DNA from: Acidimicrobiaceae bacterium
GTDB taxonomy: Bacteria > Actinomycetota > Acidimicrobiia > Acidimicrobiales > Ilumatobacteraceae
Assembly (NCBI GenBank): GCA_020637295.1
Contig: JACJWF010000003.1
Coordinates: 248,001 to 312,000 of the forward strand
Length of the DNA: 64,000 nucleotides
Direction of reading: 5' to 3'
Part shown: one piece after another, positions 43,302 through 51,934 of the stretch
Layout: each line of letters begins with the position of its first letter
How positions within the stretch are numbered: position 1 is the stretch's first letter
Translations under genes and position numbers: made by a program
The notes under the pieces: generated by a model
Databases searched by the model: none
The model's input: the letters and a program-made list of their open reading frames with translations, nothing else
Told to the model about the DNA's origin: nothing

Positions 43302-44479
43302 AGCGAGTCGAGCGCTCTGGTCAGGCGGTCCACTGCCACACCCAGCTGCGCCGGGGCCAGCGTGGAGTAGGAGAACCGGGCCTTGCTGTCGGGCTGCTGG
43401 TCGATGGTGAACGCGCTGCCGGGCACGAACGCCACGCCTTCTTCGACGGCGCGACGGAGGAGCGCGTTGGTGTCCGCCACCCCGGGGAACTCGCTCCACA
43501 GGAACATTCCGCCGTCGGGGCGGTGGAAGCGGATGCGGTCGCCGAGGCGGTCGTCCAGCGCATCGGCGAGCGCCACGCAGCGTTCCCGGTACATCGGCAC
43601 GATGCGGGCCTTCTGCTCGTCCAGCCAGCCGGGCACGCCCAGCACGTTGGCCAGCAGGATCTGGGCGAACGTGGAGGTGTGCAGGTCGGCGGCCTGCTTG
43701 GCGCGGGTGACCCAACCCATCACCTCCGGCGGCCCGATCATCCAGCCGACGCGGAAGCCGGGGGCGACGATCTTGGAGAACGTGCTGAGGTGGACGACGC
43801 GCTCGCTGAACGAGGCGACGGGCGGCAGCGGGTCGCCGGCGAAGCGGATCGCGCCGTAGGGGTCGTCCTCCACGATGAGCAGTTCGTACTGGTCGGCCAG
43901 CGCGGCCAGGTGGTGGCGGCGCTCCAGCGACATGGTGGCGCCGGACGGGTTGTGGAAGTTGGGCACCACGTAGATCAGCTTCGGGCGCAGGCCGGCAGCC
44001 AGGCGCACTGCCAGCACCTCCACCTGCAGGCCGTGCTGGTCGCCGGGGATCACCTCGAAGCGCGGCTGGAACAGTTCCAGCGACTGCACTGCGCCGAGGT
44101 ACGCGGGGCTCTCGCTGACCACCACGTCGCCCGGGTCGATCAGCACCTTGGCCAGCAGGTCCAGGGCCTGCTGCGAGCCGTGGGTGACCACGATCTGGCC
44201 TTCCACCGGGATGGCGCGACCGAATGTCGGTGCGTAGGTCGCGGCGATCCATTCACGCAGTTCGATCACGCCGTCCGTGGCGCTGTACTGCACCACCCGG
44301 GGGCCGTATTCGCCGAGCAGGCGGTCCGCCTCGCGGCGCAGGTCCGGCAGCGGGAAGCTGTCCGGCGTGGGCAGGCCGCCGGCGAGGGAGAGCATGTCCG
44401 GCATCTCCGTCACCTTCAGCAGGTCGCGGATGGCGCTGGACCGCAGGCCGGCGGTGCGGGAGGCGAACTGGTAGGGCAC
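43298..44479 (-). CDS. PLP-dependent aminotransferase, LysN/ARO8-like
   Basis: The 393-residue fold-type I enzyme shows MLSLAGGLPTPDSFPLPDL and VVTHGSQQALDLLAKVLIDP. YVVPNFHNPSGATMSL follows, and the PLP Lys is in HLSTFSKIVAPGFRVGW. It resembles 2-aminoadipate / aromatic aminotransferases of the MocR catalytic type without the DNA-binding domain. The GTG at 44479 lies eight bases after TACCGT. It is coupled to an MFS transporter. Confidence 0.93.
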   Translation of the reverse strand: MPYQFASRTAGLRSSAIRDLLKVTEMPDMLSLAGGLPTPDSFPLPDLRREADRLLGEYGPRVVQYSATDGVIELREWIAATYAPTFGRAIPVEGQIVVTHGSQQALDLLAKVLIDPGDVVVSESPAYLGAVQSLELFQPRFEVIPGDQHGLQVEVLAVRLAAGLRPKLIYVVPNFHNPSGATMSLERRHHLAALADQYELLIVEDDPYGAIRFAGDPLPPVASFSERVVHLSTFSKIVAPGFRVGWMIGPPEVMGWVTRAKQAADLHTSTFAQILLANVLGVPGWLDEQKARIVPMYRERCVALADALDDRLGDRIRFHRPDGGMFLWSEFPGVADTNALLRRAVEEGVAFVPGSAFTIDQQPDSKARFSYSTLAPAQLGVAVDRLTRALDSL

Positions 44480-44543
44480 GGCTGCGCACGGTAGTGCGTG
44501 CGGGCCGGGCCCTGCCGGGTGGTGGCGCTGCTACCTTGCGCCC

Positions 44544-44996
44544 ATGCCCCGTCGTGCAGCCCGCGGCCGCGGTTCCACCGTGGCGGACGTGCACGAACTG
44601 GCCGCGGCCATGCCCGGCGCGGAGCTGGCTGAAGGGTCGAAGGAGAACCCGATCTACGCGGTGCGCGGCAAGAGCTTCGTGTTCTTCCGCAACCCGCGGC
44701 CCGATGCGGTGGACCCGGTGACGGGGGAGCGCTACACCGACGTCATCTGCATGTGGACCGAGACGTTGGAGGACAAGCAGGCGCTGGTGGAGGACCCGTC
44801 GAACCCGTTCTTCACGACCCCGCACTTCGACGGCTACCGGGCGGTGCTGGTGCGGGCCAGCCGGCTCGGCGAGGTGGACCGCGACGAGTTGGCCGAGGTG
44901 ATCGCCGACGCCTGGCTGGCCCGCGCGCCGAAGCGGATGGCCGCCGCCTGGTTGGCGGAGCACCCACCCGTGCCAGAATCCGGCGCAGCCCGCTGA
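44544..44996 (+). CDS. MmcQ/YjbR family protein
   Basis: The 150-residue protein shows AMPGAELAEGSKENPIYAV, GKSFVFFRNPRPDAVD, NPFFTTPHFDGYRAVLVRAS and EVIADAWLARAPKRMAA, the pattern of the CyaY-like MmcQ/YjbR family. It is often called DNA-binding, but the function is not established. The ATG at 44544 lies six bases after TACCTT. Enoyl-CoA hydratase follows after 19 bases. Confidence 0.87.
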   Translation: MPRRAARGRGSTVADVHELAAAMPGAELAEGSKENPIYAVRGKSFVFFRNPRPDAVDPVTGERYTDVICMWTETLEDKQALVEDPSNPFFTTPHFDGYRAVLVRASRLGEVDRDELAEVIADAWLARAPKRMAAAWLAEHPPVPESGAAR

Positions 44997-45015
44997 CCCG
45001 ACCGAGGAGCAACCG

Positions 45016-45759
45016 ATGAGCGTCCTGACCGAACTGCGCGACAACACGATGGTGATCACCATCAACCGGCCGGAGGCGGGCAACGCGCTCAACGGCGATG
45101 TCGGGCGCGGCCTGGTGGAGGCGTTCGACGCTGCGCTGGCCGATGACGCCGTGCGCTGCATCATCCTCACCGGTGCCGGCGAGAAGATCTTCTGCGCCGG
45201 CATGGACCTGAAGGCGTTCGCCGCCGGCGAGGACATCCGCCCCGTCGGCCAGGCGCTGGCCAAGCTGGCGTCGTGTCCGAAGCCGCTGATCGCGGCGGTG
45301 AACGGCCACGCGCTGGCGGGCGGCTTCGAGCTGGTGCTGAAGGCCGATCTCGTGGTGGTGGCCGACGGTGCCCGCTTCGGGATCCCGGAGGCCAAGCGCG
45401 GCCTGGTCGCCGCCGGGGGCGGCACCCGCCTGCCGCGGCGCATCCCGCTGCAGGTGGCGCTGGAGATGGGTCTGACCGGCGAGCCGATCTCCGCGGCCCG
45501 GGCGCTGGAGCTGGGCCTGGTGAACCGGGTGGTGCCGGCCGCCGAGGTGATGGACACGGCGATGCAGTTGGCCGCGGCGATCACGGCCAACGGCCCGCTC
45601 GCGGTGCAGGCCACCAAGCAGTTGATGTGGGAGGAGATCGGCGAGGACAACGCCGCCCACGTCGGCAAGGTCACCGCCCACGTGTTCCAGAGCGAGGACG
45701 CCCGCGAGGGCGCGACGGCCTTCGCCGAGAAGCGCGCCCCGGTGTGGAAGGGTCGCTGA
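45016..45759 (+). CDS. Enoyl-CoA hydratase / isomerase (crotonase family)
   Basis: The 247-residue protein carries the two oxyanion-hole segments FCAGMDLKAFAAGED and AAVNGHALAGGFELVLKADL. The catalytic region is FGIPEAKRGLVAAGGGTRLP. It acts on an acyl-CoA, probably in fatty-acid or amino-acid breakdown; the exact substrate cannot be fixed. GAGGAG lies upstream of the ATG. Confidence 0.92.
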   Translation: MSVLTELRDNTMVITINRPEAGNALNGDVGRGLVEAFDAALADDAVRCIILTGAGEKIFCAGMDLKAFAAGEDIRPVGQALAKLASCPKPLIAAVNGHALAGGFELVLKADLVVVADGARFGIPEAKRGLVAAGGGTRLPRRIPLQVALEMGLTGEPISAARALELGLVNRVVPAAEVMDTAMQLAAAITANGPLAVQATKQLMWEEIGEDNAAHVGKVTAHVFQSEDAREGATAFAEKRAPVWKGR

Positions 45760-45771
45760 GGGTGTAGCCCG

Positions 45772-47085
45772 TCAGGCCCGTCGGGTGGCGTTGAGGTCCC
45801 GGCGCCGGAGGGTGCCGAGCAGGCCGATGCCGCCGACGAGGAAGGCGGTGGCCAGGTAGCCGATGGAGCCGTCGCCGCGACCGCCCGTCCGTGGCAGCGG
45901 CGTGGTGGGGATCGGCGGCGTGGTGGTCGGTGTCTCCGCGATCGTCACCGTGGGCGGCGTCGTGGTGGTGGTCGGTTCCGGAGCCGTGGTGGTGGTCGGC
46001 GCCGGCTCGGTCGTCGTCGTGGTGGCGAGCTCGCGTTCGGGCGGCGTCGTGGTCGTCGTCGGCTCGGGTTCCGTGGTGGTCGTGGTGGGCTCGGGCGCGT
46101 CCGCGGTGGCCTCGGCTCGCAGCGTGCGGGGTACGCCCGCGGTGAGCTGGGTCTGGGCGCCGTGCGGGTCGGGTGACGCGGGCGTGCCGCGGTACACCAC
46201 GGGCGGGCCGGGTGCGTCGGCGGTGGCCACCACGGTGACGGTGCCGGAGAGCGGCCCGTCCACCGTCACCGTGGTGGTTCCCTCCGTGCCCGTGGTGGCG
46301 GCGAGTGGCAGGTCGCGGCCGCTCACGTGCACGAGCACCTCCTGGCCGGGTACGGGGGTGGCCCCGGCCAGGAGGGTGATGGTGACGGCCAGCCCGGCCC
46401 CGGGTTCGGGGGTGGGGTCGGGCTGGCCGGGATCGAGATCTGGATGGGGATCGAGGGCGAGGGTCAGAGCCCACTCGCCGCTCATCGCCTGCGCCTCGGC
46501 GTCCAGGGCGAGGGCGGTCTCCTGCAGGTCGGCGCGTCCGCTGGCGGCTTGCAGCATGTCCAGCCGCGGCACCAGCGGGTAGGTGGCGGTGGCCGCGCGG
46601 TTCGTGCCGGCGGCGTCCTGGGCGTAGTAGTGGGCCACGGCCCACAGCGCGGCGGCGGTCAGCGGGTCCTGCGTGTCGCCGTGGCGCCACATGAGGTAGC
46701 CGGCCTTGGCGCCGGTGGGGTCGTTCGGCAGGGTCTGGGCGACCGGCACGCTCGGGGCGGCCACGGTCGGGTGGTGTGCCCGGTTCATGGTGCAATAGCC
46801 CAGGTGGTAGTCACCGGCGGTGTCGGTGAACGCCCACTGCCCGGCCCAGATCGGGAACGGCGAGTAAGCCACGCCGGCGGTGTGGTACTCGATGGCCATG
46901 CCGGCGCAGCGGTAGTCGTCGGGCACGTCGGGGCTGCCGTCGAAGGAGGTGTGGGCCGTGCACCAGGCGGGGAGGGTGGGGCCGAGCGGCGCGGCGCCGG
47001 CCGTGGCGGCGAGAGCGGCGCTCACCGCGGGGACCACTGCCGCGGTGAGCGCCACGACCGCGTGTGCGAACGAAGAAGGCTTCAC
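45772..47085 (-). CDS. LPXTG-anchored surface protein with a thioester-like domain
   Basis: The protein of about 437 residues has a signal peptide (HAVVALTAAVVPAVSAALAA) and a globular N-terminal domain (residues about 35-200) with WCTAHTSFDGSPD and GDYHLGYCTMNRAHHP. That domain resembles the thioester adhesin domains of sortase-anchored proteins. An Ig-like part follows (PVPGQEVLVHVSGRDLPLAA). A long Thr/Pro/Glu linker of TTTTTEPEP units leads to the sorting signal LPRTGGRGDG, a hydrophobic helix and a basic tail. A GTG start at 47085 is chosen from the signal peptide position. No sortase is in the window. Confidence 0.82.
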   Translation of the reverse strand: MKPSSFAHAVVALTAAVVPAVSAALAATAGAAPLGPTLPAWCTAHTSFDGSPDVPDDYRCAGMAIEYHTAGVAYSPFPIWAGQWAFTDTAGDYHLGYCTMNRAHHPTVAAPSVPVAQTLPNDPTGAKAGYLMWRHGDTQDPLTAAALWAVAHYYAQDAAGTNRAATATYPLVPRLDMLQAASGRADLQETALALDAEAQAMSGEWALTLALDPHPDLDPGQPDPTPEPGAGLAVTITLLAGATPVPGQEVLVHVSGRDLPLAATTGTEGTTTVTVDGPLSGTVTVVATADAPGPPVVYRGTPASPDPHGAQTQLTAGVPRTLRAEATADAPEPTTTTTEPEPTTTTTPPERELATTTTTEPAPTTTTAPEPTTTTTPPTVTIAETPTTTPPIPTTPLPRTGGRGDGSIGYLATAFLVGGIGLLGTLRRRDLNATRRA

Positions 47086-47176
47086 ACCCCTACTGGGCAC
47101 ACCGAGCGGGGCGGGTTCGGCAAAATTCGTCGGAACCCGGCGGGCACGGGCGCGCCGGTAGCCTTCCTCCCTCGTT

Positions 47177-48265
47177 ATGGAACGTTTCGGTCTGGTCGGC
47201 CTCCCCAACGCGGGCAAGAGCTCGCTGTACAACGCGCTCACGGGTGGTGGGGCGCTGGCCGCGCCGTACGCCTTCGCCACGAAGGACCCGAACATCGGCG
47301 TCGCCAAGGTGCCCGACGACCGGCTGGACCGGCTGGCGGTCATGTCGAAGACGAAGAACACCATCCACGCCGCGGTGCAGGTGGTGGACATCGGCGGCCT
47401 GGTGGAGGGCGCCTCGAAGGGTGAGGGCTTGGGCAACAAGTTCCTCGCCAACATCCGCGAGGTCGACGCCATCGTGTTCGTCCTGCGGGCCTTCAAGGAC
47501 GACGACGTGCCCGGCTCCGACGACCCGCTGGAGCACCTGCGGGTGGTGGAGATCGAGCTGGCCCTGGCCGACCTGGAGACGGTGGAGAAGCGGTTCGCCC
47601 AGGCGACCCGCCAGTCGAAGCTGGACAAGGGTGCGGCCGCCGAGCTGGACGCGCTGCAGGCTGCCAACGACGCCCTGTCGCAGGGCCTGCCACTGTACCG
47701 CGCCGGCCTGAAGGCGGAGTGGCGGGAGCAGCTGAAGCCGTACTTCCTGCTCACCAACCGCCAGGTGCTGGCCGTGGTGAACGTGGGCGAGGACGAGCTG
47801 GACCGCATCCCTGAGGTGGAGGAGCGGGTCCGCGCCGAGTTCACGTCCGCCGGCGACAACGTCGAGGTCATCGGCATGTGCGTGCAGCTGGAGGCCGAGG
47901 CCGCCGCCATCGAGGACCCCGTGGAGCGGGCCGAGATGCTGGAGGGCTTCGGGCTCGGCGAGGGCGCCCTGTTCCGCATGGTGCGCTCCGCCTACCACCT
48001 GCTCGGGCTGCGCACGTTCTTCACGACGGGCGAGAAGGAGAGCCGGGCCTGGACGTTCTACGCCGGCTCGTCGGCCCCCGAGTGCGCCGGCCGCATCCAC
48101 ACCGACTTCCAGCGCGGCTTCATCAAGGCCGAGGTCATCCACTGGGACGAACTGCTGGAGATCGGCTCCTGGACCAAGGGCAAGGAGCTCGGCAAGATCC
48201 GCATCGAGGGCAAGGACTACCACCCCATCGACGGTGACGTCATGGAGTTCCGCTTCAACGTGTAG
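47177..48265 (+). CDS. ychF: Ribosome-binding ATPase YchF
   Basis: The 362-residue OBG-family protein has the P-loop GLPNAGKSSLYNAL, switch VVDIGGLVEGASKGEGLGN, and the ATP-specific variant of G4 (VNVGEDEL in place of NKxD). It ends in a TGS domain (FYAGSSAPECAGRIHTDFQ). It binds the ribosome and regulates oxidative stress responses. It is of standard length, with the ATG at 47177. The downstream 181-bp gap holds an inverted repeat TCCTCCTA/TAGGAGGA (48325-48366) and no gene. Confidence 0.96.
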   Translation: MERFGLVGLPNAGKSSLYNALTGGGALAAPYAFATKDPNIGVAKVPDDRLDRLAVMSKTKNTIHAAVQVVDIGGLVEGASKGEGLGNKFLANIREVDAIVFVLRAFKDDDVPGSDDPLEHLRVVEIELALADLETVEKRFAQATRQSKLDKGAAAELDALQAANDALSQGLPLYRAGLKAEWREQLKPYFLLTNRQVLAVVNVGEDELDRIPEVEERVRAEFTSAGDNVEVIGMCVQLEAEAAAIEDPVERAEMLEGFGLGEGALFRMVRSAYHLLGLRTFFTTGEKESRAWTFYAGSSAPECAGRIHTDFQRGFIKAEVIHWDELLEIGSWTKGKELGKIRIEGKDYHPIDGDVMEFRFNV

Positions 48266-48446
48266 CGGGGGCTTTTGCGATCTGCAGCTTCCTGGTCGCA
48301 CTGCCTCTGAACTGGTCTTATGCGTCCTCCTAGGCACGTTCAGTTTCACCCTGTTCGTTAGGAGGAGGGACCTGAGAAGGACCAACTGGGACCAAGCGAT
48401 CAGCGTTGACGAAACGCGTGCTCTCCATCGGGGACGATCGACAAGG

Positions 48447-48833
48447 ATGAACGTCGTGGAGCGTGTCGTCCCCCTCGAGCTCGGTGTCACCTGGGAACCC
48501 AACGCGCCCCAAGCGACCCTGCGGTCGTCTGACCTCGGCAACGCGTGTCTCACGCTGAAGGCGCATCCCGACGACCACGACCAGCGCGATGTCGTGATCA
48601 CGTTCGACCGATGCCGGGCAGCTGCGCAACTGCCGTTCAACGATGAGGCGCTGCACCTGCACCCCCTCTACGCACAAGGACTCCGCGAAGTGCTTTGGGC
48701 GGGCGAGGTCCTCGACAGCACATGGTTGCCCTCACGTCGAGCATCGTCGCGTCACTTCGTCTTCCCGTTGAAGGAGTGCGTCGTCGAGCTGCTCGCCGGA
48801 GGCCTCGACGTGTCGCGATCGCCAGAGCAATGA
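48447..48833 (+). CDS. Hypothetical protein, first gene of an unknown pair
   Basis: The 128-residue protein is not recognised. It begins MNVVERVVPLELGVTWEP and contains CLTLKAHPDDHDQRDVVITF and VVELLAGGLDVSRSPEQ. It looks like a soluble mixed alpha/beta protein. Its TGA overlaps the ATG of the next gene by four bases, so the two are translated together. It begins the accessory stretch after ychF, and no ribosome site stronger than AAGG is seen. Confidence 0.6.
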   Translation: MNVVERVVPLELGVTWEPNAPQATLRSSDLGNACLTLKAHPDDHDQRDVVITFDRCRAAAQLPFNDEALHLHPLYAQGLREVLWAGEVLDSTWLPSRRASSRHFVFPLKECVVELLAGGLDVSRSPEQ

Positions 48834-50167
48834 GCGATCTGGAGCTGGCAGCGCCTTCGTCCGCGCTCGGGAAGCTTCAGCGGGGCCGCGGAGCGGGCTG
48901 GATCGAAGCGGTTGAGCGGTCTGACGGCAGAGAGCTGCTGATGACCTGCCTCGCCGTCGATCCGCGTTGGGATTCACAGGTCGAAGATCGCGCGTCCTAC
49001 TACGCCGAGCTGTGCATCGCACTCGCGGTGCCAGCGAGTCAGATCGACCCACAGGGCCTGAAGGACGACGATGCCCGATGGTTGCGCTTCGACGTGCTCG
49101 CGGAAATGGCCCGACGCGACGACGCCGAGGCGATCGCGATTCTGCAGGACTACGTACGTCCCGGCCCTGATGCCGACACGCTCGTCTGGCATCTCAGCCG
49201 ACTTCCCAACGGCTCGGGACTGGTGGGGCTGGAACAGTTGATCATCGACCGCTTCGGCGCTGACGAACTGGCCGAGCTCGTCGACGACTCCAGATCGAGG
49301 CTTCCCTGGGACCACTGGGCCGAGCAGATCCCGGCTATCTCAAGGGCCATCGCCGCTGCCGACGTTCGCTCCAAGTCGAACCGGCGATCGAAGCCGGCGC
49401 CTCCCCAACTCGATGGGCCGCTTGAACCGATACTCGCCTTCGACTGGGGTGCGGTGCCACCGAAGGCGCTCGTGCACCGAACGACCAACACTGCAACCGG
49501 TGCGGAGGTTGATCTGATTCGTCACGCGGCAGTCGGCCCGTGGAGCCCGACCCGAGGACTCGCGCTTCGGTTGTTAGGCCAACGGCGCGATCCGTTCGCC
49601 ATCGAGGTTGCCGCACAGACCTTCTCGACCGACACGATCGGGCGCGAGCGCGCCGCTTCCTATCGCTACCTGCGCGACCTTGAGGCGGCTGTCACGCTCC
49701 CACTCGCTCGCGAGTGGATCCTTGCCGACGACGACCGATCCGGGGTAGCCGCGACGCTGATGGCGATGCACAGCGAGAGTGAGGACGTTCCATCGATTCG
49801 AGCAGCGTTCAACCGAGCCTGGGAACGCGACTGGATGTACGAGATCTGCAGCCTGGTCGAGGCGCTCGGCCGCCACCCCGACCACGGGCCGTTCCCCGAG
49901 CTGCGAATGGTCTTCACCGATGTCGCCTACTCCTACGCGCGCCGCCGTGCTGCACGCTCAATGGCCGCCGTCGATCCCGACTTCTCGACTGCGTTCGCCG
50001 TCGAGTGCCTCTGGGACTGCGAGGCTGAGACCCGCCTCGTAGGCGTCGACGCGTCGCATCTCGACGACCGCATCACTCGCGCACGGATCGAGGTGCTCGC
50101 CGCCGACCAAGCGGGGGATCAGGCCGTGCGCTCTGCCGCGGCAACGAGACTCACTGACCCTTCCTAG
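48830..50167 (+). CDS. Large helical HEAT-repeat-like protein, second gene of the pair
   Basis: The 445-residue protein is rich in paired helices and shows repeated elements such as RFDVLAEMARRDDAEAIAIL and TRGLALRLLGQRRDPFAIEV. VRSAAATRLTDPS at the end fits degenerate HEAT/ARM-like repeats. No catalytic motif is visible. It is fully coupled to the 128-residue gene. Genes of this look appear in accessory islands. The function is unknown and a scaffold or sensor role would be only a guess. Confidence 0.6.
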   Translation: MSDLELAAPSSALGKLQRGRGAGWIEAVERSDGRELLMTCLAVDPRWDSQVEDRASYYAELCIALAVPASQIDPQGLKDDDARWLRFDVLAEMARRDDAEAIAILQDYVRPGPDADTLVWHLSRLPNGSGLVGLEQLIIDRFGADELAELVDDSRSRLPWDHWAEQIPAISRAIAAADVRSKSNRRSKPAPPQLDGPLEPILAFDWGAVPPKALVHRTTNTATGAEVDLIRHAAVGPWSPTRGLALRLLGQRRDPFAIEVAAQTFSTDTIGRERAASYRYLRDLEAAVTLPLAREWILADDDRSGVAATLMAMHSESEDVPSIRAAFNRAWERDWMYEICSLVEALGRHPDHGPFPELRMVFTDVAYSYARRRAARSMAAVDPDFSTAFAVECLWDCEAETRLVGVDASHLDDRITRARIEVLAADQAGDQAVRSAAATRLTDPS

Positions 50168-50246
50168 CGACGCGCCTCCCGGGACGGCGGGCCGCCCAAG
50201 CTTCGGCCGAAAGAGATTCCAACGTCCCAGGAGCGCGCGGCCTGGC

Positions 50247-50272
50247 TCAACACAACTGGTATGTTGTGTTGA
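50247..50272. promoter_or_regulatory. 10-bp inverted repeat overlapping the promoter and start of the DUF6932/XRE operon
   Basis: TCAACACAAC (50247-50256) is the exact reverse complement of GTTGTGTTGA (50263-50272) across six bases. The dyad covers the -10 TATGTT (50260-50265) and ends on the first base of the ATG at 50272. This is ideally placed for autoregulation by the XRE protein of the operon. Confidence 0.75.
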
Positions 50273-50706
50273 TGATCCCGGCACTCGTCGATGGTCGCTT
50301 ACCCACAGGTGAGTGGATCGCGGATTGGACCGAGGTCGAGGAGACGTTCGGCACGTCGAGCTGGCGTCTGCATCTGCTCGAGGGCTGTCGCCGTGCGCTC
50401 GTCGCGCTGAAGGCCGCCGGTTGCCGGCGGGCTTGGATCGACGGCAGCTTCGTCACCGGGAAGCTGCACCCCGGCGACATCGATGGTTGCTACGACCCGA
50501 TCGGCGTCGACAGAGCACTGCTCCACCCGGCATTGCTCGACCTGTCTCCCGGCCGGCCCGCGCAGAAGGCCGAGTTCGACTGCGAGTTCTTCCCGAACAT
50601 CGTCGAGGCCGGCTCCGGTGAGTACTTCGTGGAGTTCTTTCAACGAGACCGTGATGGTCAACGCAAAGGAATCGTCGTCATCGACCTGGAGGAGTTCGAA
50701 CCATGA
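50272..50706 (+). CDS. DUF6932-like minimal nucleotidyltransferase-fold protein (putative toxin)
   Basis: The 144-residue protein contains AWIDGSFVTGKLHPGDIDGC, a GS-x-D-x-D pattern like that of minimal nucleotidyltransferases, with a further acidic strand KAEFDCEFFPNI. It ends in a beta strand, GIVVIDLEEFEP. The ATG at 50272 lies six bases after TATGTT; a GTG at 50266 is possible. It is coupled by an ATGA overlap to an XRE gene. Proteins of this kind with an HTH partner are plausible toxin-antitoxin modules; that is inferred. Confidence 0.68.
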   Translation: MIPALVDGRLPTGEWIADWTEVEETFGTSSWRLHLLEGCRRALVALKAAGCRRAWIDGSFVTGKLHPGDIDGCYDPIGVDRALLHPALLDLSPGRPAQKAEFDCEFFPNIVEAGSGEYFVEFFQRDRDGQRKGIVVIDLEEFEP

Positions 50707-51134
50707 TCAAGAACGAGCGGCAGTACAAGATCACGCGCAGCCGCGCCGACGAGGTGCGCAACACCATCGGCGAGCTGCAGCGCACGCCGCTGCCCGATGG
50801 GCTGCAACCGGAGATGCGCGAGTTGCAGCTCGACGCCCTCCGCGGCACGCTCGGCGACCTCGAGGCAGAACTCGCCGAGTACGACGCGCTTCACGACGCG
50901 ACCCTGATCGAGGCGACCGGCATCGAGCAACTCCCGACCGCGCTCATCCGGGCGCGCATCGCCTGCGGGCTCACCCAACGGCATCTCGCCGAGCGGGTCG
51001 GGCTCCAGGAGCAAGCGATCCAGCGATACGAGGCGACCGACTACGCCGGCGTCAGCTTCGCCCGCCTCGTCGAGATCGCCGAGGCCCTCGACCTCACGAT
51101 CCACTACGACGTCCGCCTCACCCAGGCGAGCTGA
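50703..51134 (+). CDS. XRE-family HTH protein (putative antitoxin/autoregulator)
   Basis: The 143-residue protein has an N-terminal helical part with a coiled-coil look (MRELQLDALRGTLGDLEAEL). The C-terminal XRE helix-turn-helix is LIRARIACGLTQRHLAERVG, then LQEQAIQRYEATDYAG. It overlaps the upstream DUF6932-like gene by four bases. It is the probable ligand of the 10-bp inverted repeat at the operon start. Confidence 0.85.
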   Translation: MIKNERQYKITRSRADEVRNTIGELQRTPLPDGLQPEMRELQLDALRGTLGDLEAELAEYDALHDATLIEATGIEQLPTALIRARIACGLTQRHLAERVGLQEQAIQRYEATDYAGVSFARLVEIAEALDLTIHYDVRLTQAS

Positions 51135-51190
51135 CCGGACCGAGCGATGCAGCATCCGCCACCGCGTGATTCGACGAATGGACGAGGGAG

Positions 51191-51934
51191 TTGAGCGAGC
51201 CTTCCGTCATCTACGAGACCGTGCACGGAAGCAACGCCTACGGGCTCGCGCGTGCGGGTTCTGATGTCGATGTCAAAGGGGTGATGATCGGTCCAGCCGC
51301 GTGGTACTTCGGATGGGCGGGCGGACCGGAGCAGATCGATCTCTCCCCCGACCACGTGCGCTACGAGATCCGGAAGTTCTTCCGCCTCGCGGTGGATGCC
51401 AACCCCACGGTCCTCGAGCTGATGTGGACCCGGCCCGAGGATCACCGTGTGGTCAGCGCGGCCGGAGAACGGCTGCTTGCTGTACGCGACAGCTTCCTCT
51501 CCCGCCGGGTCGCGGAGCGCTTCGGGCGCTACGCACTCGCGCAGCTCAAGCGCATTCGAACTCATCGAACCTGGCTGCTCTCCCCGCCCGACGAGTCCGC
51601 GCAGACCCAGTGGCGCCAGTACAACGACTGGTTGAAGAATCGGAACCCGACGCGATCGGCCCTCGAGGCTCGATTCGGGTACGACACCAAGCACGGCATG
51701 CACCTCGTTCGACTCCAACGCATGGCCTTGGAGATCCTCGACAGCGGGACGGTCAACGTGTTCAGACCAGACCGCGAGGAACTCCTCGCCATCCGTGACG
51801 GAGCGTGGACATTCGACGAACTGGAAGTGCGGACCTCGGAGATGTCGGCGAAGATCGATGCCGCCGCACAGCGACCTGGACCTCAAGGGCATTCACCTCG
51901 CGCCGACCCGCGAGTTGCTCGGGCTCCGGCCTGA
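51191..51934 (+). CDS. Nucleotidyltransferase (DNA polymerase beta fold, YcgL/RlaP-like), altered C terminus
   Basis: The 247-residue frame starts at TTG 51191. It has the full motif HGSNAYGLARAGSDVDVKGV (G-S followed by D-x-D) near residue 12 and a helical C-terminal part (ERFGRYALAQLKRIRTHRTW). Up to TSEMSAKIDAAA (near 51860) it reads like a complete enzyme of the COG3541 type. The last about 25 residues (QRPGPQGHSP and on) are an out-of-frame reading of the next gene, so its true 3' end has been lost. The substrate is not known. Confidence 0.72.
   Translation: MSEPSVIYETVHGSNAYGLARAGSDVDVKGVMIGPAAWYFGWAGGPEQIDLSPDHVRYEIRKFFRLAVDANPTVLELMWTRPEDHRVVSAAGERLLAVRDSFLSRRVAERFGRYALAQLKRIRTHRTWLLSPPDESAQTQWRQYNDWLKNRNPTRSALEARFGYDTKHGMHLVRLQRMALEILDSGTVNVFRPDREELLAIRDGAWTFDELEVRTSEMSAKIDAAAQRPGPQGHSPRADPRVARAPA

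Noticed and set aside
48325..48366. Terminator of ychF from the TCCTCCTA/TAGGAGGA inverted repeat
   Set aside because: The 26-base loop and lack of a T tract make it a weak candidate, so it is only mentioned under ychF.
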